A stretch of 64,000 nt of DNA, from positions 682,001-746,000 of the forward strand of contig NZ_AP025245.1 in the NCBI RefSeq assembly GCF_021655615.1, given 5' to 3'. Below, one piece after another: positions 17,551 to 27,033 of this stretch. The translations under genes were made by a program, and so were the position numbers. Position 1 is the stretch's first letter. Each line of letters opens with the position of its first letter. The DNA comes from Acidianus sp. HS-5 (GTDB taxonomy: Archaea > Thermoproteota > Thermoprotei_A > Sulfolobales > Sulfolobaceae). A model generated the notes under the pieces. It was not told the origin of the DNA. It made no database searches and was given only the letters and a program-made list of their open reading frames with translations.

Positions 17551-18288
17551 ATGATCACCTTCAAAATACTCAACTCCCAGGTTACTTACGACGGAGAAGT
17601 GATAGAAATAAAGGAGAACATACCTAACAGCGAGTCTTTCATGGAAATTTACGGTGGTGGGATAAATAAACTCTCCTTAGAAACTCCTCATTATAAGATT
17701 GTAGGAAAGAACATTTACCTGCCTTCAAAGGAGATAAACCTTGCCGACGTAAAGTCATTTATTTACTCCGCAATTAGGAATATTATTAGAGAGGACAAAC
17801 AGCCCATAATATCCTTGAGCGGAGAAGGCCCAATTTACGACTTTTCCGTGGACTGCCACGAGGTCAAAATAACTGAGAAGACCTTGAATGGAATACACTT
17901 CCTTTCTGCTGCTTTACAAAAGCCTCTCGTTGCTTCTCCTATTAACGTTCAACTACCTCCTTGGGTCGCTCCTTTTAATCTATCTTCAGCAGTAATTTCC
18001 ATTGATGAGAAACCACAGGACGTGCTGAAGAAGCATTTTTCTCAAATAAGTAAAATAGTTACTGACTCTGGGTATATTGAGAAGAATGGATCAAGGTTAA
18101 CAAAGATTTATCATGTGTGGACTAATAAAGAGTTATGTTATACTCAGCTGACTGGTTACGTCTGCTTTGAAGATTCTGGGAGCGTTAAGGAAATTAGACC
18201 TTCAGATAAAGAGGTAGAAAAGATAGTTAATGATATCCTCAAGGGCTACGCTAAATGCACTGTAGAGAGGGGGATGATAGTAACATAG
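17551..18288 (+). CDS. hypothetical protein
   Basis: I do not recognise this 245-residue protein. It is mixed alpha/beta with no signal peptide or membrane helix. A segment QLPPWVAPFNLSSAVISI near the middle and YTQLTGYVCFED near the C-terminus may be structural. A TATA-like AATAATTTAAC is centred about 26 bp before the ATG, supporting the start and leaderless expression. It converges on the small gene ending at 18327. Confidence 0.65.
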   Translation: MITFKILNSQVTYDGEVIEIKENIPNSESFMEIYGGGINKLSLETPHYKIVGKNIYLPSKEINLADVKSFIYSAIRNIIREDKQPIISLSGEGPIYDFSVDCHEVKITEKTLNGIHFLSAALQKPLVASPINVQLPPWVAPFNLSSAVISIDEKPQDVLKKHFSQISKIVTDSGYIEKNGSRLTKIYHVWTNKELCYTQLTGYVCFEDSGSVKEIRPSDKEVEKIVNDILKGYAKCTVERGMIVT

Positions 18289-18326
18289 GCCTTTAAGTGT
18301 TAAGATTATTAAGTGCGAGATCGTCT

Positions 18327-18737
18327 TTAAATTTTCCTTTTAATCCTTTCAATTCTTACATCTTCCTCAAAGTTTTTTATGAATTCGTTAGTCCAAGATT
18401 TTAATGCTGAAGAGGCAAGTCTTTCCATCCATCCTTCATATTCAATGGATAACGTGACTTTATTGGGCTCCAGAAGTAAGATTATTTTACCTATGCCAGA
18501 GTCTTTTCCATGCCTTAGGGTGAACACGTATGAAATCTCGTCCAATGAAGAATAAACGTTACCGTTAAAGTCATGATAGATCCACATGTATTTTGCGTTA
18601 CCGTAAAAAGATGACCTGCCAACTTTTATTTCTTTTATATCTCTAAATATTTTAGGAAATAGAAAAGCTGGATCTGAGAGTAATAGCCTTAATGACTCTA
18701 CAGAATGCAAGGTATTTATCTCAAATTTATACTTCAC
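18327..18737 (-). CDS. SRPBCC-like protein (DUF3211-type)
   Basis: The protein has 136 residues from a GTG at 18737. The opening YKFEINTLHSVESLRLLLSD, a central beta-rich part and a C-terminal long helix (WMERLASSALKSWTNEF) fit the START/SRPBCC helix-grip fold, and resemble the Sulfolobales DUF3211 proteins as I remember them. I chose the GTG because a TATA box TATATATTTTA lies just upstream at the right distance. An in-frame ATG at 18818 would add 27 hydrophobic residues translated from promoter DNA. The ligand is unknown. Confidence 0.6.
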   Translation of the reverse strand: MKYKFEINTLHSVESLRLLLSDPAFLFPKIFRDIKEIKVGRSSFYGNAKYMWIYHDFNGNVYSSLDEISYVFTLRHGKDSGIGKIILLLEPNKVTLSIEYEGWMERLASSALKSWTNEFIKNFEEDVRIERIKRKI

Positions 18738-19202
18738 AATAAAAATAAAATATATAATGAGGTTAAAAAGATTTAGCCTTATACTTATTAGATATATAGT
18801 TCTCTTTGAGGAAGTCAATATCCCCTTTTAGCACTTACAGGGAAATCGCTACATTTGTTGTACAAGGGGGACTAACTATCAATAAGCTTGAGACTAAAGT
18901 AAAATGAAAATTGATCTAGAGAATCTTTTATGAAAGAAATCTCTTAAATTATATTTTTTGCATGAAAATTAAGATAAGGCCATGTTCAGTTCATCTGGGC
19001 TTTAAGATCAACACAGTTTTAATGGTTACAATACTAAAAATATATAAATTAGTAGTTTACGGGAATCTCTACTGCTTAGGAATTTTCATTTTATATCATG
19101 TTAAAATAAATCTTATTCAATGAAGAGATCTTAAGCTTGCAAGGAGTTATTTAACCTTTCTCAATTTTTAAGGTTACGTAACCTTGCAAAGACTTTCCGA
19201 CA
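18738..19202. other. gene-free stretch
   Basis: It holds the promoter of the SRPBCC-like gene near 18741-18756. Otherwise it is AT-rich sequence before the 3' end of hypF. No gene, repeat or stable hairpin was recognised. Confidence 0.5.
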
Positions 19203-21413
19203 TTAGTCTTCAAGAACTTTAAAGTAAACTTGTCCTAAAGCTATTCCTCCATCTCCTGAGGGTACCTTACTATTCGTAAGTACTTCAACGTCCGTATTCT
19301 CCAATATTCCTTTTAATATATATTCATTAACTGAAGCTCCTCCAGAAACAAGAATTCTCTCTGGATTTAATTTCTCTGCAACTTTAACTAAAGCTTTCCC
19401 TAGCTTATATTGCAATGTTGCTGCCATATCTTCTTTCCTAAAATTATTATCCAAAATCCACTTAAATGTCTCCACAATATCTATTTCGTCGCCTCTTATA
19501 GGAAATTCAAAATCTAATATTTTCCCTCCTCTTGCGTAAGCTTCTAATTTTATAGCCGGCTCACCTTCGTAAGTCCTTTCATGGCTTATGTCCAAAAGTG
19601 CAGAGACTGCATCAAGGAATCTTCCAGTACTTGACGTGAAAAGTTCGGATTTCTTACTTTGCATTTCCAAGATTTTTATTTCATTCTCAGAAAGCTTTAC
19701 GTACTTCTTTATTTCATCCCAAGATAAAAAGTTCGATAAAAATAATGCGAGCATCCTATCCGGTCTCTTAGCGTTAATATCGCCTCCAGCGTAATTAACG
19801 TATCTCAAATGATATTCCCTTGTGTACTTCCCTCCTTCGAATTTTATCACCTCGCCTCCCCAACCGTTACCGTCGTCACCATAACCTATTCCATCAACAG
19901 CTATTATAACTCCATCCTTAATTCCTTTCTCCGCCGCAACGCTTAAGCCGTGGGCATAGTGATGCTGAACTTGAATAAGATCTGCAGAGAATTCTTCAGC
20001 AAACTTCCTTGCCAACGCTAAGCTCTGATATGCCGGGTTTTTATCGGCAATAACGTACTTAGGTTTCATTGAGTAAGTGTTTAAAAAGAACCTTATTGAC
20101 TTCTCCATTTCCTCTAAATTTTCGAGCTTATCAGTATCTCCTATGTAAGGAGTAAGTATAACTTTATCGTCAAAAGCTATTGCCCCAGCGTTTTGAAGCT
20201 CTGCACCTAAAGCTATTACCGGCTCGACTCTTCCTTTAATCCTTATCCAAGTAGGGGCAAAACCCCTGCTCCTCCTTAGCATGAGAACTCTTTTAGCAGA
20301 AACCCTAACTACACTATCGTCTACCATGTTAAGTATTTTCCTATTGTGGTAAAGTATATAATCAACTACTCCTCTCAACTGTTTCCTAACGCAGTCCTCA
20401 TCAGTGCACATAGGTAATCCGTGAATGTTCCCGCTCGTCATAATGGAGATCTTTTCCTTAAGCGAGTCAAGGATGAGGTAATGTAATGGAGTATAATAAA
20501 GGAAGTGCCCATCCCTATCTAAGCCCGGAGAAACATATTTTGACAACTCACCTTTCTTTTTGAGCAGTATTATTGGTCTTTCCGGGGACTTTAGAATACT
20601 CTCTTCAATTTCAGAAACTTCAGCATATTTCTTTATTACATCCAAGGAAGTAGACATTAATGCGAAAGGCTGTTGAGGCCTCTTTTTTCTCTCCCTCAGT
20701 TTTAAGACTACGTCGTCGTTAAAAGGATCTACTGCTATGTGAAATCCTCCAATACCTTTAATCGCCACGACGTAGCCTTCCTCTATTAGCTTTGCTGTAA
20801 GCTGTATGGGATCCCCTTCGACCCTTTCCCCATTAATATCTTCCAGGGAAAGTCTGGGACCGCAAATTGGGCAACTTATCCCTTGTGCGTCAAATCTTCT
20901 CTCGTTTTCTGGGTCGTCATACTCCCTTTGACAATGAGCACACATTGGGAAATCATTCATTGATGTGTTTTCCCTATCGTAAGGTAACTTGTATAACATA
21001 GAGAATCTCGGACCGCAGTATGCACAACTGTTAAAAGGATACCTGTAATGTCTGTCCTTCTTGTCTAGAACTTCTCTCATGCAATCTTCACATACTGCTA
21101 GATCTGGTGGAATTTCTCCGGGCTCTTCTATTGCATTTTCGCTCTTTAAGATCTTGAAATCGTTGAAATTCTCAATATCGCTCTCTTCAACTACAATTTT
21201 CTCTATCCTAGCAGGAGGCGGTAGTTTTGAAAAGAACTGTGACATGAACTTTCCTATGTTTTCTTCATTTCCTATAACCTTTACTTCAACCTCACTACCT
21301 CCTAAATTCCTTACGTAACCTTTGACTCCTGATTTAACAGCAATCCTGTAAATGAAAGGACGGAATCCGACGCCTTGAACTATGCCGGAGAAAATTATTC
21401 TGTAAACTTTCAT
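19203..21413 (-). CDS. hypF: carbamoyltransferase HypF, [NiFe] hydrogenase maturation
   Basis: The protein has 736 residues from the ATG at 21413. HypF makes the thiocarboxamide on HypE that becomes the CN ligands of the [NiFe] site. Domains in order: acylphosphatase (GIVQGVGFRPF near residue 10), paired zinc fingers (CEDCMREVL to CAYCGPRFSM, then CAHCQREYDD to CPICGPRLS), YrdC-like domain (AIKGIGGFHIAVD), and a Kae1-like domain with VQHHYAHGLSVAAE and AVDGIGYGDDGNGW. All are complete. An in-frame ATG at 21497 would add 28 residues ahead of the acylphosphatase domain and is unlikely. It is divergent from the soluble hydrogenase genes. Confidence 0.93.
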   Translation of the reverse strand: MKVYRIIFSGIVQGVGFRPFIYRIAVKSGVKGYVRNLGGSEVEVKVIGNEENIGKFMSQFFSKLPPPARIEKIVVEESDIENFNDFKILKSENAIEEPGEIPPDLAVCEDCMREVLDKKDRHYRYPFNSCAYCGPRFSMLYKLPYDRENTSMNDFPMCAHCQREYDDPENERRFDAQGISCPICGPRLSLEDINGERVEGDPIQLTAKLIEEGYVVAIKGIGGFHIAVDPFNDDVVLKLRERKKRPQQPFALMSTSLDVIKKYAEVSEIEESILKSPERPIILLKKKGELSKYVSPGLDRDGHFLYYTPLHYLILDSLKEKISIMTSGNIHGLPMCTDEDCVRKQLRGVVDYILYHNRKILNMVDDSVVRVSAKRVLMLRRSRGFAPTWIRIKGRVEPVIALGAELQNAGAIAFDDKVILTPYIGDTDKLENLEEMEKSIRFFLNTYSMKPKYVIADKNPAYQSLALARKFAEEFSADLIQVQHHYAHGLSVAAEKGIKDGVIIAVDGIGYGDDGNGWGGEVIKFEGGKYTREYHLRYVNYAGGDINAKRPDRMLALFLSNFLSWDEIKKYVKLSENEIKILEMQSKKSELFTSSTGRFLDAVSALLDISHERTYEGEPAIKLEAYARGGKILDFEFPIRGDEIDIVETFKWILDNNFRKEDMAATLQYKLGKALVKVAEKLNPERILVSGGASVNEYILKGILENTDVEVLTNSKVPSGDGGIALGQVYFKVLED

Positions 21414-21710
21414 AAAATATGTTATTACTGAAGGAAATATAATAGTTTTTACGGTTAGCTCAATAAGTGCTTTGTAGGATAGTTCAATTTTTATCAAATT
21501 TAGTTAAACTTACTTTTAATCCAACGCTTAATATATGGACAATGGGATTGGCACTTAAAGAAGTACACAACAAAGCGTTATCATATTAAACATGACAGCA
21601 AGAGTCAAAGTAATGCGAATCTATCATTAAATAAATTTATCAGAGTTAAAATATATACATTTAAAAGCATTGCTCAAGAAGATTTTTATTGTACAAAAAG
21701 ACATGAATAT

Positions 21711-22202
21711 ATGGACTATTGCCAAGCACTAAAAGAAGTTCTTAATCATAACATTATTTGGCTTGAAGCACAATCGTGCTCAGGAGAAACGGTAATGATG
21801 TTAAAGGAAGGTTGTGAAGGAGTAGACGACTTATTCTTTCACTCCTCTCCGGTTAAGCTAATATCTATCGTAGCTGAAGACAAATCTGGGCCAGATATGC
21901 TAAATGATATCCTAAATGCAGATAATTACCTTTTGGTGGTAGAAGGTGCGATACCTAAAGACGATAAACTGTGTAACTTTGGCGGAATGAGTTGTAGCGA
22001 AATCCTAAAGAGGCTCTCTGAAAAGGCTATAGCTGTAGTTGCAGTAGGCTCTTGTGCTGTAAACGGCGGAATAATTAGAGAAGTAGGAGGACAGGGAGTA
22101 GGGGAAGTTCTAAAAAAGAAGGTTTACGAAGTGCCAGGTTGTCCGGCTTCAGATAAAACAATGGTTGCAATGCTCTATTCTGTTCTTCAAGGTGCAAAGT
22201 GA
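21711..22202 (+). CDS. [NiFe] hydrogenase small subunit, minimal form with proximal cluster only
   Basis: The 163-residue protein has only the flavodoxin-like domain of small subunits. Visible proximal-cluster residues are the Cys in WLEAQSCSGET, GSCAVNGG and PGCPAS. The family's CxxC pair is CSGE here, so the second Cys is Glu. There is no Tat signal and no C-terminal domain for medial and distal clusters, so the enzyme should be cytosolic. A TATA-like TTTTTATTG is centred about 26 bp before the ATG. The large-subunit gene follows with no gap. Together they are consistent with the crenarchaeal group 2e class, from memory. Confidence 0.85.
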   Translation: MDYCQALKEVLNHNIIWLEAQSCSGETVMMLKEGCEGVDDLFFHSSPVKLISIVAEDKSGPDMLNDILNADNYLLVVEGAIPKDDKLCNFGGMSCSEILKRLSEKAIAVVAVGSCAVNGGIIREVGGQGVGEVLKKKVYEVPGCPASDKTMVAMLYSVLQGAK

Positions 22203-23729
22203 ATGGTGGAACTTTCCTTAGATCCTATAAGCAGAATAGAAGGACATTTAGGAATTCACGTCAAGATAGACAACGGAGAATACACGGAAGCAAATATAGA
22301 AGTTTCAATGTTTAGAGGATTTGAGAACTTACTTAAAGGAAAGGAATTACACTTAGCACCTAATATAGCTGGAAAGATCTGCGGAATTTGCGGAGCTACG
22401 CATACTTTAGTATCAACTGAAGCACTTGAAATGGCAACCGGAGTTTACCCTTCAGAAAGAGCAACAGCTTTCAGAAATGTAGCTTATTCTTTAGCAGATA
22501 TAATGTATAATAACGTCACAGTAGCATACCTATTTCAAGCTATTGATTACTCAACCGAAATCGTAAAGAAACAAACTCTTAAAGAATATGAAAGGGCTAG
22601 GAACACTCCTGCAGAGTTTAAAGATATTCACGGGTTTCCTACAATAGCCGACATAATGGACAATTTGTACTTCGGAAAAAGTGTATACAAGGAAGCTTTC
22701 AAGCTTCAGACAAACTTAAGGGATTTGGCTACTGCAATCTGGTTAAGATACCCTCAACCTCTCAGTATGAAACCGGGTTCAATAACTGTTAGGGATCCTT
22801 CAATTATAGATAAGGTAAAGAAGTTTATGAAAGAGGACAAAACGATAGAAAAACTGTTTTACATGATGGCAGACTTAAGGGATTTCGTAAATTATTATAA
22901 AAACATTGAAGAGGACTTCGTAACTTACGGATTACTGGAAGGGGAAGAATATAATGCTGATTACGAGGAAATGGATAATTGGGCTGATAAGAGGCTCTTC
23001 CCTCCAGCTTTAATAAAGAAGGGAGAAGTCGTTGAAACGAAGTTGAGTAAGATACTTTTAGGAGTCAGAGTTTACATAGAAGGTACACCTTACGAAGATT
23101 GGAATAATGAATACGATAAGGATGAGCTAGGTAACGAAATTGATAAAAAGCACCCTTGGAATAAGGAGACTAAAATAAAATCTTTAATAAATACTAACTT
23201 TGTCCCTACTGTGAAGCAATTTCATGGAGAGGAATTCATGCCTACAACAGGAGACATAGCTAGACTATACGCAATGAGACTTAGGAAGGGAAAAGTTTCA
23301 GCTTTAAACTATGAGTGGGAACCAAGAGGAAATAATGTAATTGAAAGGACTTTTGCAAGGATTTTTACAGTAGCTTTCTTAAAGGAATTTTTGGAGAACG
23401 TTGAAGTCCCTCAGGGTAATTTAGAACCTATTAAAGGAAAGACGGAATATACAATGGCTGTAGGAGCACATGACGCTCCTAGAGGTGCTAATGCTCACTG
23501 GTTAATAAGGGAAGGAAATAAGATAAAGAGATATCAAATAATAACTCCGAGTGATAGAAATTTCAGTCCATTAGGAGGACCGGTAGAAAGGTCAATAATT
23601 CATCAAAAAGTAACTGAAGAAACTGTTACGGGCTTAGACGCATTAAGGGTAGTAAGAAGTTTCGATCCGTGTTCTGCTTGTGCTGTTCATTTAGAGTATA
23701 AGGATTCAAAATTAGTAGTTCCAGTTTAA
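22203..23729 (+). CDS. [NiFe] hydrogenase large subunit (soluble enzyme)
   Basis: This 508-residue subunit houses the Ni-Fe site. The N-terminal motif is ICGICGATHT and the C-terminal one DPCSACAVH, giving all four Cys ligands. The residue two before the first Cys is Lys (KIC), where most families have Arg. GAHDAPRGANAHW holds the conserved second-sphere Arg. After the final His there are about 13 residues (LEYKDSKLVVPV), the tail that a maturation protease removes. It starts directly after the small-subunit stop codon. Electron acceptor unknown. Confidence 0.92.
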   Translation: MVELSLDPISRIEGHLGIHVKIDNGEYTEANIEVSMFRGFENLLKGKELHLAPNIAGKICGICGATHTLVSTEALEMATGVYPSERATAFRNVAYSLADIMYNNVTVAYLFQAIDYSTEIVKKQTLKEYERARNTPAEFKDIHGFPTIADIMDNLYFGKSVYKEAFKLQTNLRDLATAIWLRYPQPLSMKPGSITVRDPSIIDKVKKFMKEDKTIEKLFYMMADLRDFVNYYKNIEEDFVTYGLLEGEEYNADYEEMDNWADKRLFPPALIKKGEVVETKLSKILLGVRVYIEGTPYEDWNNEYDKDELGNEIDKKHPWNKETKIKSLINTNFVPTVKQFHGEEFMPTTGDIARLYAMRLRKGKVSALNYEWEPRGNNVIERTFARIFTVAFLKEFLENVEVPQGNLEPIKGKTEYTMAVGAHDAPRGANAHWLIREGNKIKRYQIITPSDRNFSPLGGPVERSIIHQKVTEETVTGLDALRVVRSFDPCSACAVHLEYKDSKLVVPV

Positions 23730-24194
23730 TTTTCATTATCGGATTTATAATTTAATTATCTTCACCAAGAAGCTTCTCATCTAAATATCGAAGTTTTGCC
23801 GATTTATTGGATAGTTCACTACAAGCAAGAGACGATTATTACTGTGATATTTTTAAGTTGTGAGACCACTCTAATTCTTTTCGTGCAGGAGATCTCAAAG
23901 TGTTAATATTTTTAACATTTGACAACTATAAATATAATATCTAATAAAATCTTTAAAATAAATGATTACAATTCTGCGGATACGTTTTTATGTGAAAATT
24001 ACTATATTTAACAATGTTTAAGCGAAACTAACTGCCACTATTCTCATTATATCCTACAGTAACTATTAAAATCCTCTTTTATATGAAGATATATTATTGA
24101 AAATGTCATATCATTATAGACATGTTATCATGCGATCCTATCTCTGTTATGAATCTCCTTGGGAAATAACTATAATATTGACATTAGAATTAAC
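23730..24194. other. gene-free stretch between hydrogenase genes and a TPR gene
   Basis: No gene was found. A short inverted repeat TGTTAA/TTAACA (23901-23917, 5-base spacer) lies in it. The sequence just after the large-subunit gene is AT-rich with a T-rich run (TTTTTAAG near 23850), which could end transcription. The rest is AT-rich without clear signals. Confidence 0.4.
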
Positions 24195-24749
24195 TTACAT
24201 GTTTCTACTCTTCTGTTGAATAATCTTAAGTATTTCTTCTTTCAATCTTATTAATTCTTGGCTATTCTGCGTTTTTAACATATTATCCAATTCACTTAGA
24301 GCCTCAGTAATTAATCCTAATTCTATCATATCCAACAACTTTGCTTCAATAATCCATACATTGTTTGGATCTTTTTCTATAGCTTTTTCGTATTCCTTTA
24401 TAGCCTCATTATATTTGCCCATCTCATCGAGGAGAGTTCCTTTAAGATAATGATATGTTGAAGAATTTTTATAATCAATAACCGACGCCTTTTCAAGACA
24501 GTCCAAAGCATCATTAACCTTCCCAATCTTAAAAAGAAGTAACGCTTTTTTATAATGAAAATCAGTCACGTGAGGGTCGAGTTTAATAGCCTCATCGTAC
24601 TCTTTCAATGCAGACTCAGGATCAGTTTCGCTATAGATTTCTCCCAGCATGAAATGAGGCCAAGGATCTGAAGGATTTATCTGCGAAAGCTTTCTCAATT
24701 CCTCAATTCTTATCTTAACACCTTGAGGGGACTCGGACATAAAAACCAT
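24195..24749 (-). CDS. tetratricopeptide-repeat protein
   Basis: The 184-residue protein consists of about four TPR units. Clear ones are PHFMLGEIYSETDPESALKE, ALLLFKIGKVNDALDCLEKA and GTLLDEMGKYNEAIKEYEKA, each followed by DP or similar. TPR proteins act as docking scaffolds. It sits on the opposite strand between the two hydrogenase gene groups and diverges from the Tat-exported small subunit, so a role in hydrogenase assembly is conceivable but unproven. The start may be the first or fourth residue Met. Confidence 0.8.
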   Translation of the reverse strand: MVFMSESPQGVKIRIEELRKLSQINPSDPWPHFMLGEIYSETDPESALKEYDEAIKLDPHVTDFHYKKALLLFKIGKVNDALDCLEKASVIDYKNSSTYHYLKGTLLDEMGKYNEAIKEYEKAIEKDPNNVWIIEAKLLDMIELGLITEALSELDNMLKTQNSQELIRLKEEILKIIQQKSRNM

Positions 24750-24930
24750 GGGATACTTTCCTTTACGTATAATAAGACTTTCTATTAACTGGACTCCATA
24801 TATTAATGATATTTTTTATTAATATCAAAACAAATTTTTACATAATAAGATTCCGATTAAGGGTTATTATTTTATTAAATATGGTATTAACCGGGTTAAT
24901 TTAAACTGAGTTGATCTTTCATAAAATTCG

Positions 24931-24962
24931 TTTATTTCGTAATCTTGAGAGAATGATATGTG
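24931..24962 (+). promoter_or_regulatory. promoter of the membrane hydrogenase operon
   Basis: TTTATTT (24931-24937) is centred about 26 bp upstream of the GTG start at 24960, predicting a leaderless transcript that begins at the start codon. This supports the GTG over other starts; an ATG at 24958 is out of frame. Confidence 0.5.
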
Positions 24963-26216
24963 TCATTCAAAATCTCGCGTCGAGACTTCTTGAAGCTGGC
25001 TTTGACAGCGACAATGCTTTCTGCGCCAGAATGGGATAAGGCTATAGCAAAAGCAGTGAACATGATAAAGAACGGTGATGTAAACATAGTATGGTTTGAG
25101 GCACAAGCTTGTGAAGGAAACACAACTGCAATAATACAAGCTACAGATCCTACAGTAACTCAAGTTTTATTCGGTGCAAGCCCATTAGTAGGTCCGGGAA
25201 GCGTAAAAATATCCTTCTGGCCAAGCCTCATGCCACAACAAGGTGAGCAAGCAGTAGACATATTAAATGACATAATTGCTGGAAAATATAATCCATACGT
25301 GCTGATACTAGAGGGAAGTTTTCCAGACGAGAAAACTGCACAACAATACAATTCCAATGGATATTGGGGAATGCTAGGCCCTAAAACGCTAAATGAATGG
25401 GTAGCAGAGCTCTTGCCCAATGCAGTTGCAGTTTTATCTGTAGGAAATTGTGCATCTTATGGAGGACTAATAGCAGATAAAGTGTATCAACCACCGCCTA
25501 AATTCATAACTCCATCATGGTCTCCATCACCTACTGGCGCCGTAGGATTTTTTGATGACCCGTTAAGAGGATATAAAGGTTTACTAAGCAGATTTTATGA
25601 GGATAATTACTTAAATGCTAAAGAGGGAGCAACACCATTCTATAGCTTTGTTAAGAATCCTAATTCCTATCTCGATATAACTCCATCTCCTTCAGCTTCA
25701 GTAAAGCCAGCAATAGCAGTGCCTGGATGTCCTGCAAACGGTAACGGTATAATGAGGACTCTAGCTAATTTAGTCCTATGGGCAGGAGGCCTTGCTCCAT
25801 TACCAGAACTTGACCAATATTGGAGACCAATGTATTTCTTTAGATACACTGTCCACGAACAATGTCCCAGAGCAGCATGGTACGCAGCAGGAGACTTCAG
25901 AACTCAGCCAGGTCAGCCTACTGCAGCATGCTTATTTGAGGTAGGATGCAAGGGACCTGTATCAAATTGCCCATGGAATAAGTACGGCTGGGTTGGAGGC
26001 ATAGGAGGGCCTACTAGGACAGGCGGAGTATGCATTGGATGTACCATGCCGGGCTTCAGTGACCTTTATGAACCGTTCTATAAACCTTTACAAGTGCCTA
26101 CCCCATCCTCCACATTAACTACTGCAGGATTAATAGGAGCCGGAGTAGTATTAGGAGCAGCAGCAGGATTTGCAGAAAAGAAGATGGTACAAAAAGGCGG
26201 ATTGAGGTCGAAATAA
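24960..26216 (+). CDS. hynS: [NiFe] hydrogenase small subunit, Tat-exported, membrane-anchored
   Basis: The 418-residue protein has a twin-arginine signal, SRRDFLKLALTATML, so the folded enzyme is exported to face outside. Proximal-cluster Cys are in AQACEGN, GNCASYGG and PGCPANG; the CxxC pair is CEGN, so the second Cys is Asn. The distal-cluster ligands HEQC and CLFEVGC are present, as are medial-cluster Cys (SNCPW, CIGC), which leave room for a [3Fe-4S] cluster. A C-terminal hydrophobic helix (TAGLIGAGVVLGAAAGFA) anchors it. It leads the small subunit, isp1, isp2 and large subunit series typical of crenarchaeal group 1g enzymes. Confidence 0.9.
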   Translation: MSFKISRRDFLKLALTATMLSAPEWDKAIAKAVNMIKNGDVNIVWFEAQACEGNTTAIIQATDPTVTQVLFGASPLVGPGSVKISFWPSLMPQQGEQAVDILNDIIAGKYNPYVLILEGSFPDEKTAQQYNSNGYWGMLGPKTLNEWVAELLPNAVAVLSVGNCASYGGLIADKVYQPPPKFITPSWSPSPTGAVGFFDDPLRGYKGLLSRFYEDNYLNAKEGATPFYSFVKNPNSYLDITPSPSASVKPAIAVPGCPANGNGIMRTLANLVLWAGGLAPLPELDQYWRPMYFFRYTVHEQCPRAAWYAAGDFRTQPGQPTAACLFEVGCKGPVSNCPWNKYGWVGGIGGPTRTGGVCIGCTMPGFSDLYEPFYKPLQVPTPSSTLTTAGLIGAGVVLGAAAGFAEKKMVQKGGLRSK

Positions 26217-26217
26217 A

Positions 26218-27033
26218 ATGCAGTTACCGTTCGGGTATTATCCTGTCGGTAACTCTCTCTATCCTCTAGCGTTAGACCTTTTTATGCCAACGGTATTTTT
26301 CTTCTTCTTCGGTGCAGCTTATAGAACGGCTAGATATTTTGCATTTTATAATAAACCGTTCGTACCGTACACATCATCATTAAGGGGAATATCCACCAGA
26401 GAAAAAATTAAGGATTTAGTTAACACATTTGCGAATTCCAGTAAATTAGGAATAAAGAGAAAGCCAGTAACAACAGCTGCAGGTCTTCTAATGCATATCT
26501 CCTTAATTGTAATAATATTCCTCTTAGCTCAACACATGGTTTTCTGGGCTTATTATATTCCCCCATATAAGGTGTTATTCCCTCTTGCTATTCCTGAGAG
26601 CTCCGTTGACGGAGAGTTAGCATTTACTAGGGCATCTTTGCCTTTGACTCCAACACCTTATCCTTTCGTTCACGATATATGGGGACCTTTAACAGTAATC
26701 CTTAATGGACAATATATAACATATCTCCTAATGATTTTACTTGGAATTTACTTAGGACATAAGTTCCACATCTTAGGAGAAAGACTAGCTCTGAGAGCAG
26801 GAGATTGGTGGTTTTTCGTACTATTATATATTGATATAATACTGGGATTCTTGGCAACTTCTCACATACCAAATAATGTAGTAGATTATGATAACTTACT
26901 TGGTGCACACATATTGGTTGCTGAAATTTTAATAGCGACATTACCTTTCACTAGGGGATTTCATATGTTTGAGTTCTACTTAGGCAAAATGAGGGAATGG
27001 TATTTCACGGTATATAGGAGAGGTGAAAAATAA
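26218..27033 (+). CDS. isp1: cytochrome b-like membrane subunit Isp1
   Basis: The 271-residue protein has about five hydrophobic helices. Histidines within them (LMHISLIVIIF, HMVFWAYY, GAHILVAE) can bind haem b, as in NarI-like gamma subunits. It would carry electrons from the exported hydrogenase to quinone or to the Isp2 protein on the inside. It begins 1 bp after hynS and its stop overlaps the isp2 start by one base, so the three are cotranscribed. The isp name follows the usual crenarchaeal gene order. Confidence 0.82.
   Translation: MQLPFGYYPVGNSLYPLALDLFMPTVFFFFFGAAYRTARYFAFYNKPFVPYTSSLRGISTREKIKDLVNTFANSSKLGIKRKPVTTAAGLLMHISLIVIIFLLAQHMVFWAYYIPPYKVLFPLAIPESSVDGELAFTRASLPLTPTPYPFVHDIWGPLTVILNGQYITYLLMILLGIYLGHKFHILGERLALRAGDWWFFVLLYIDIILGFLATSHIPNNVVDYDNLLGAHILVAEILIATLPFTRGFHMFEFYLGKMREWYFTVYRRGEK

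Noticed and set aside
18738..18818. N-terminal extension of the SRPBCC-like protein
   Set aside because: It would be translated from the TATA box region, and the hydrophobic residues are unlike the family.
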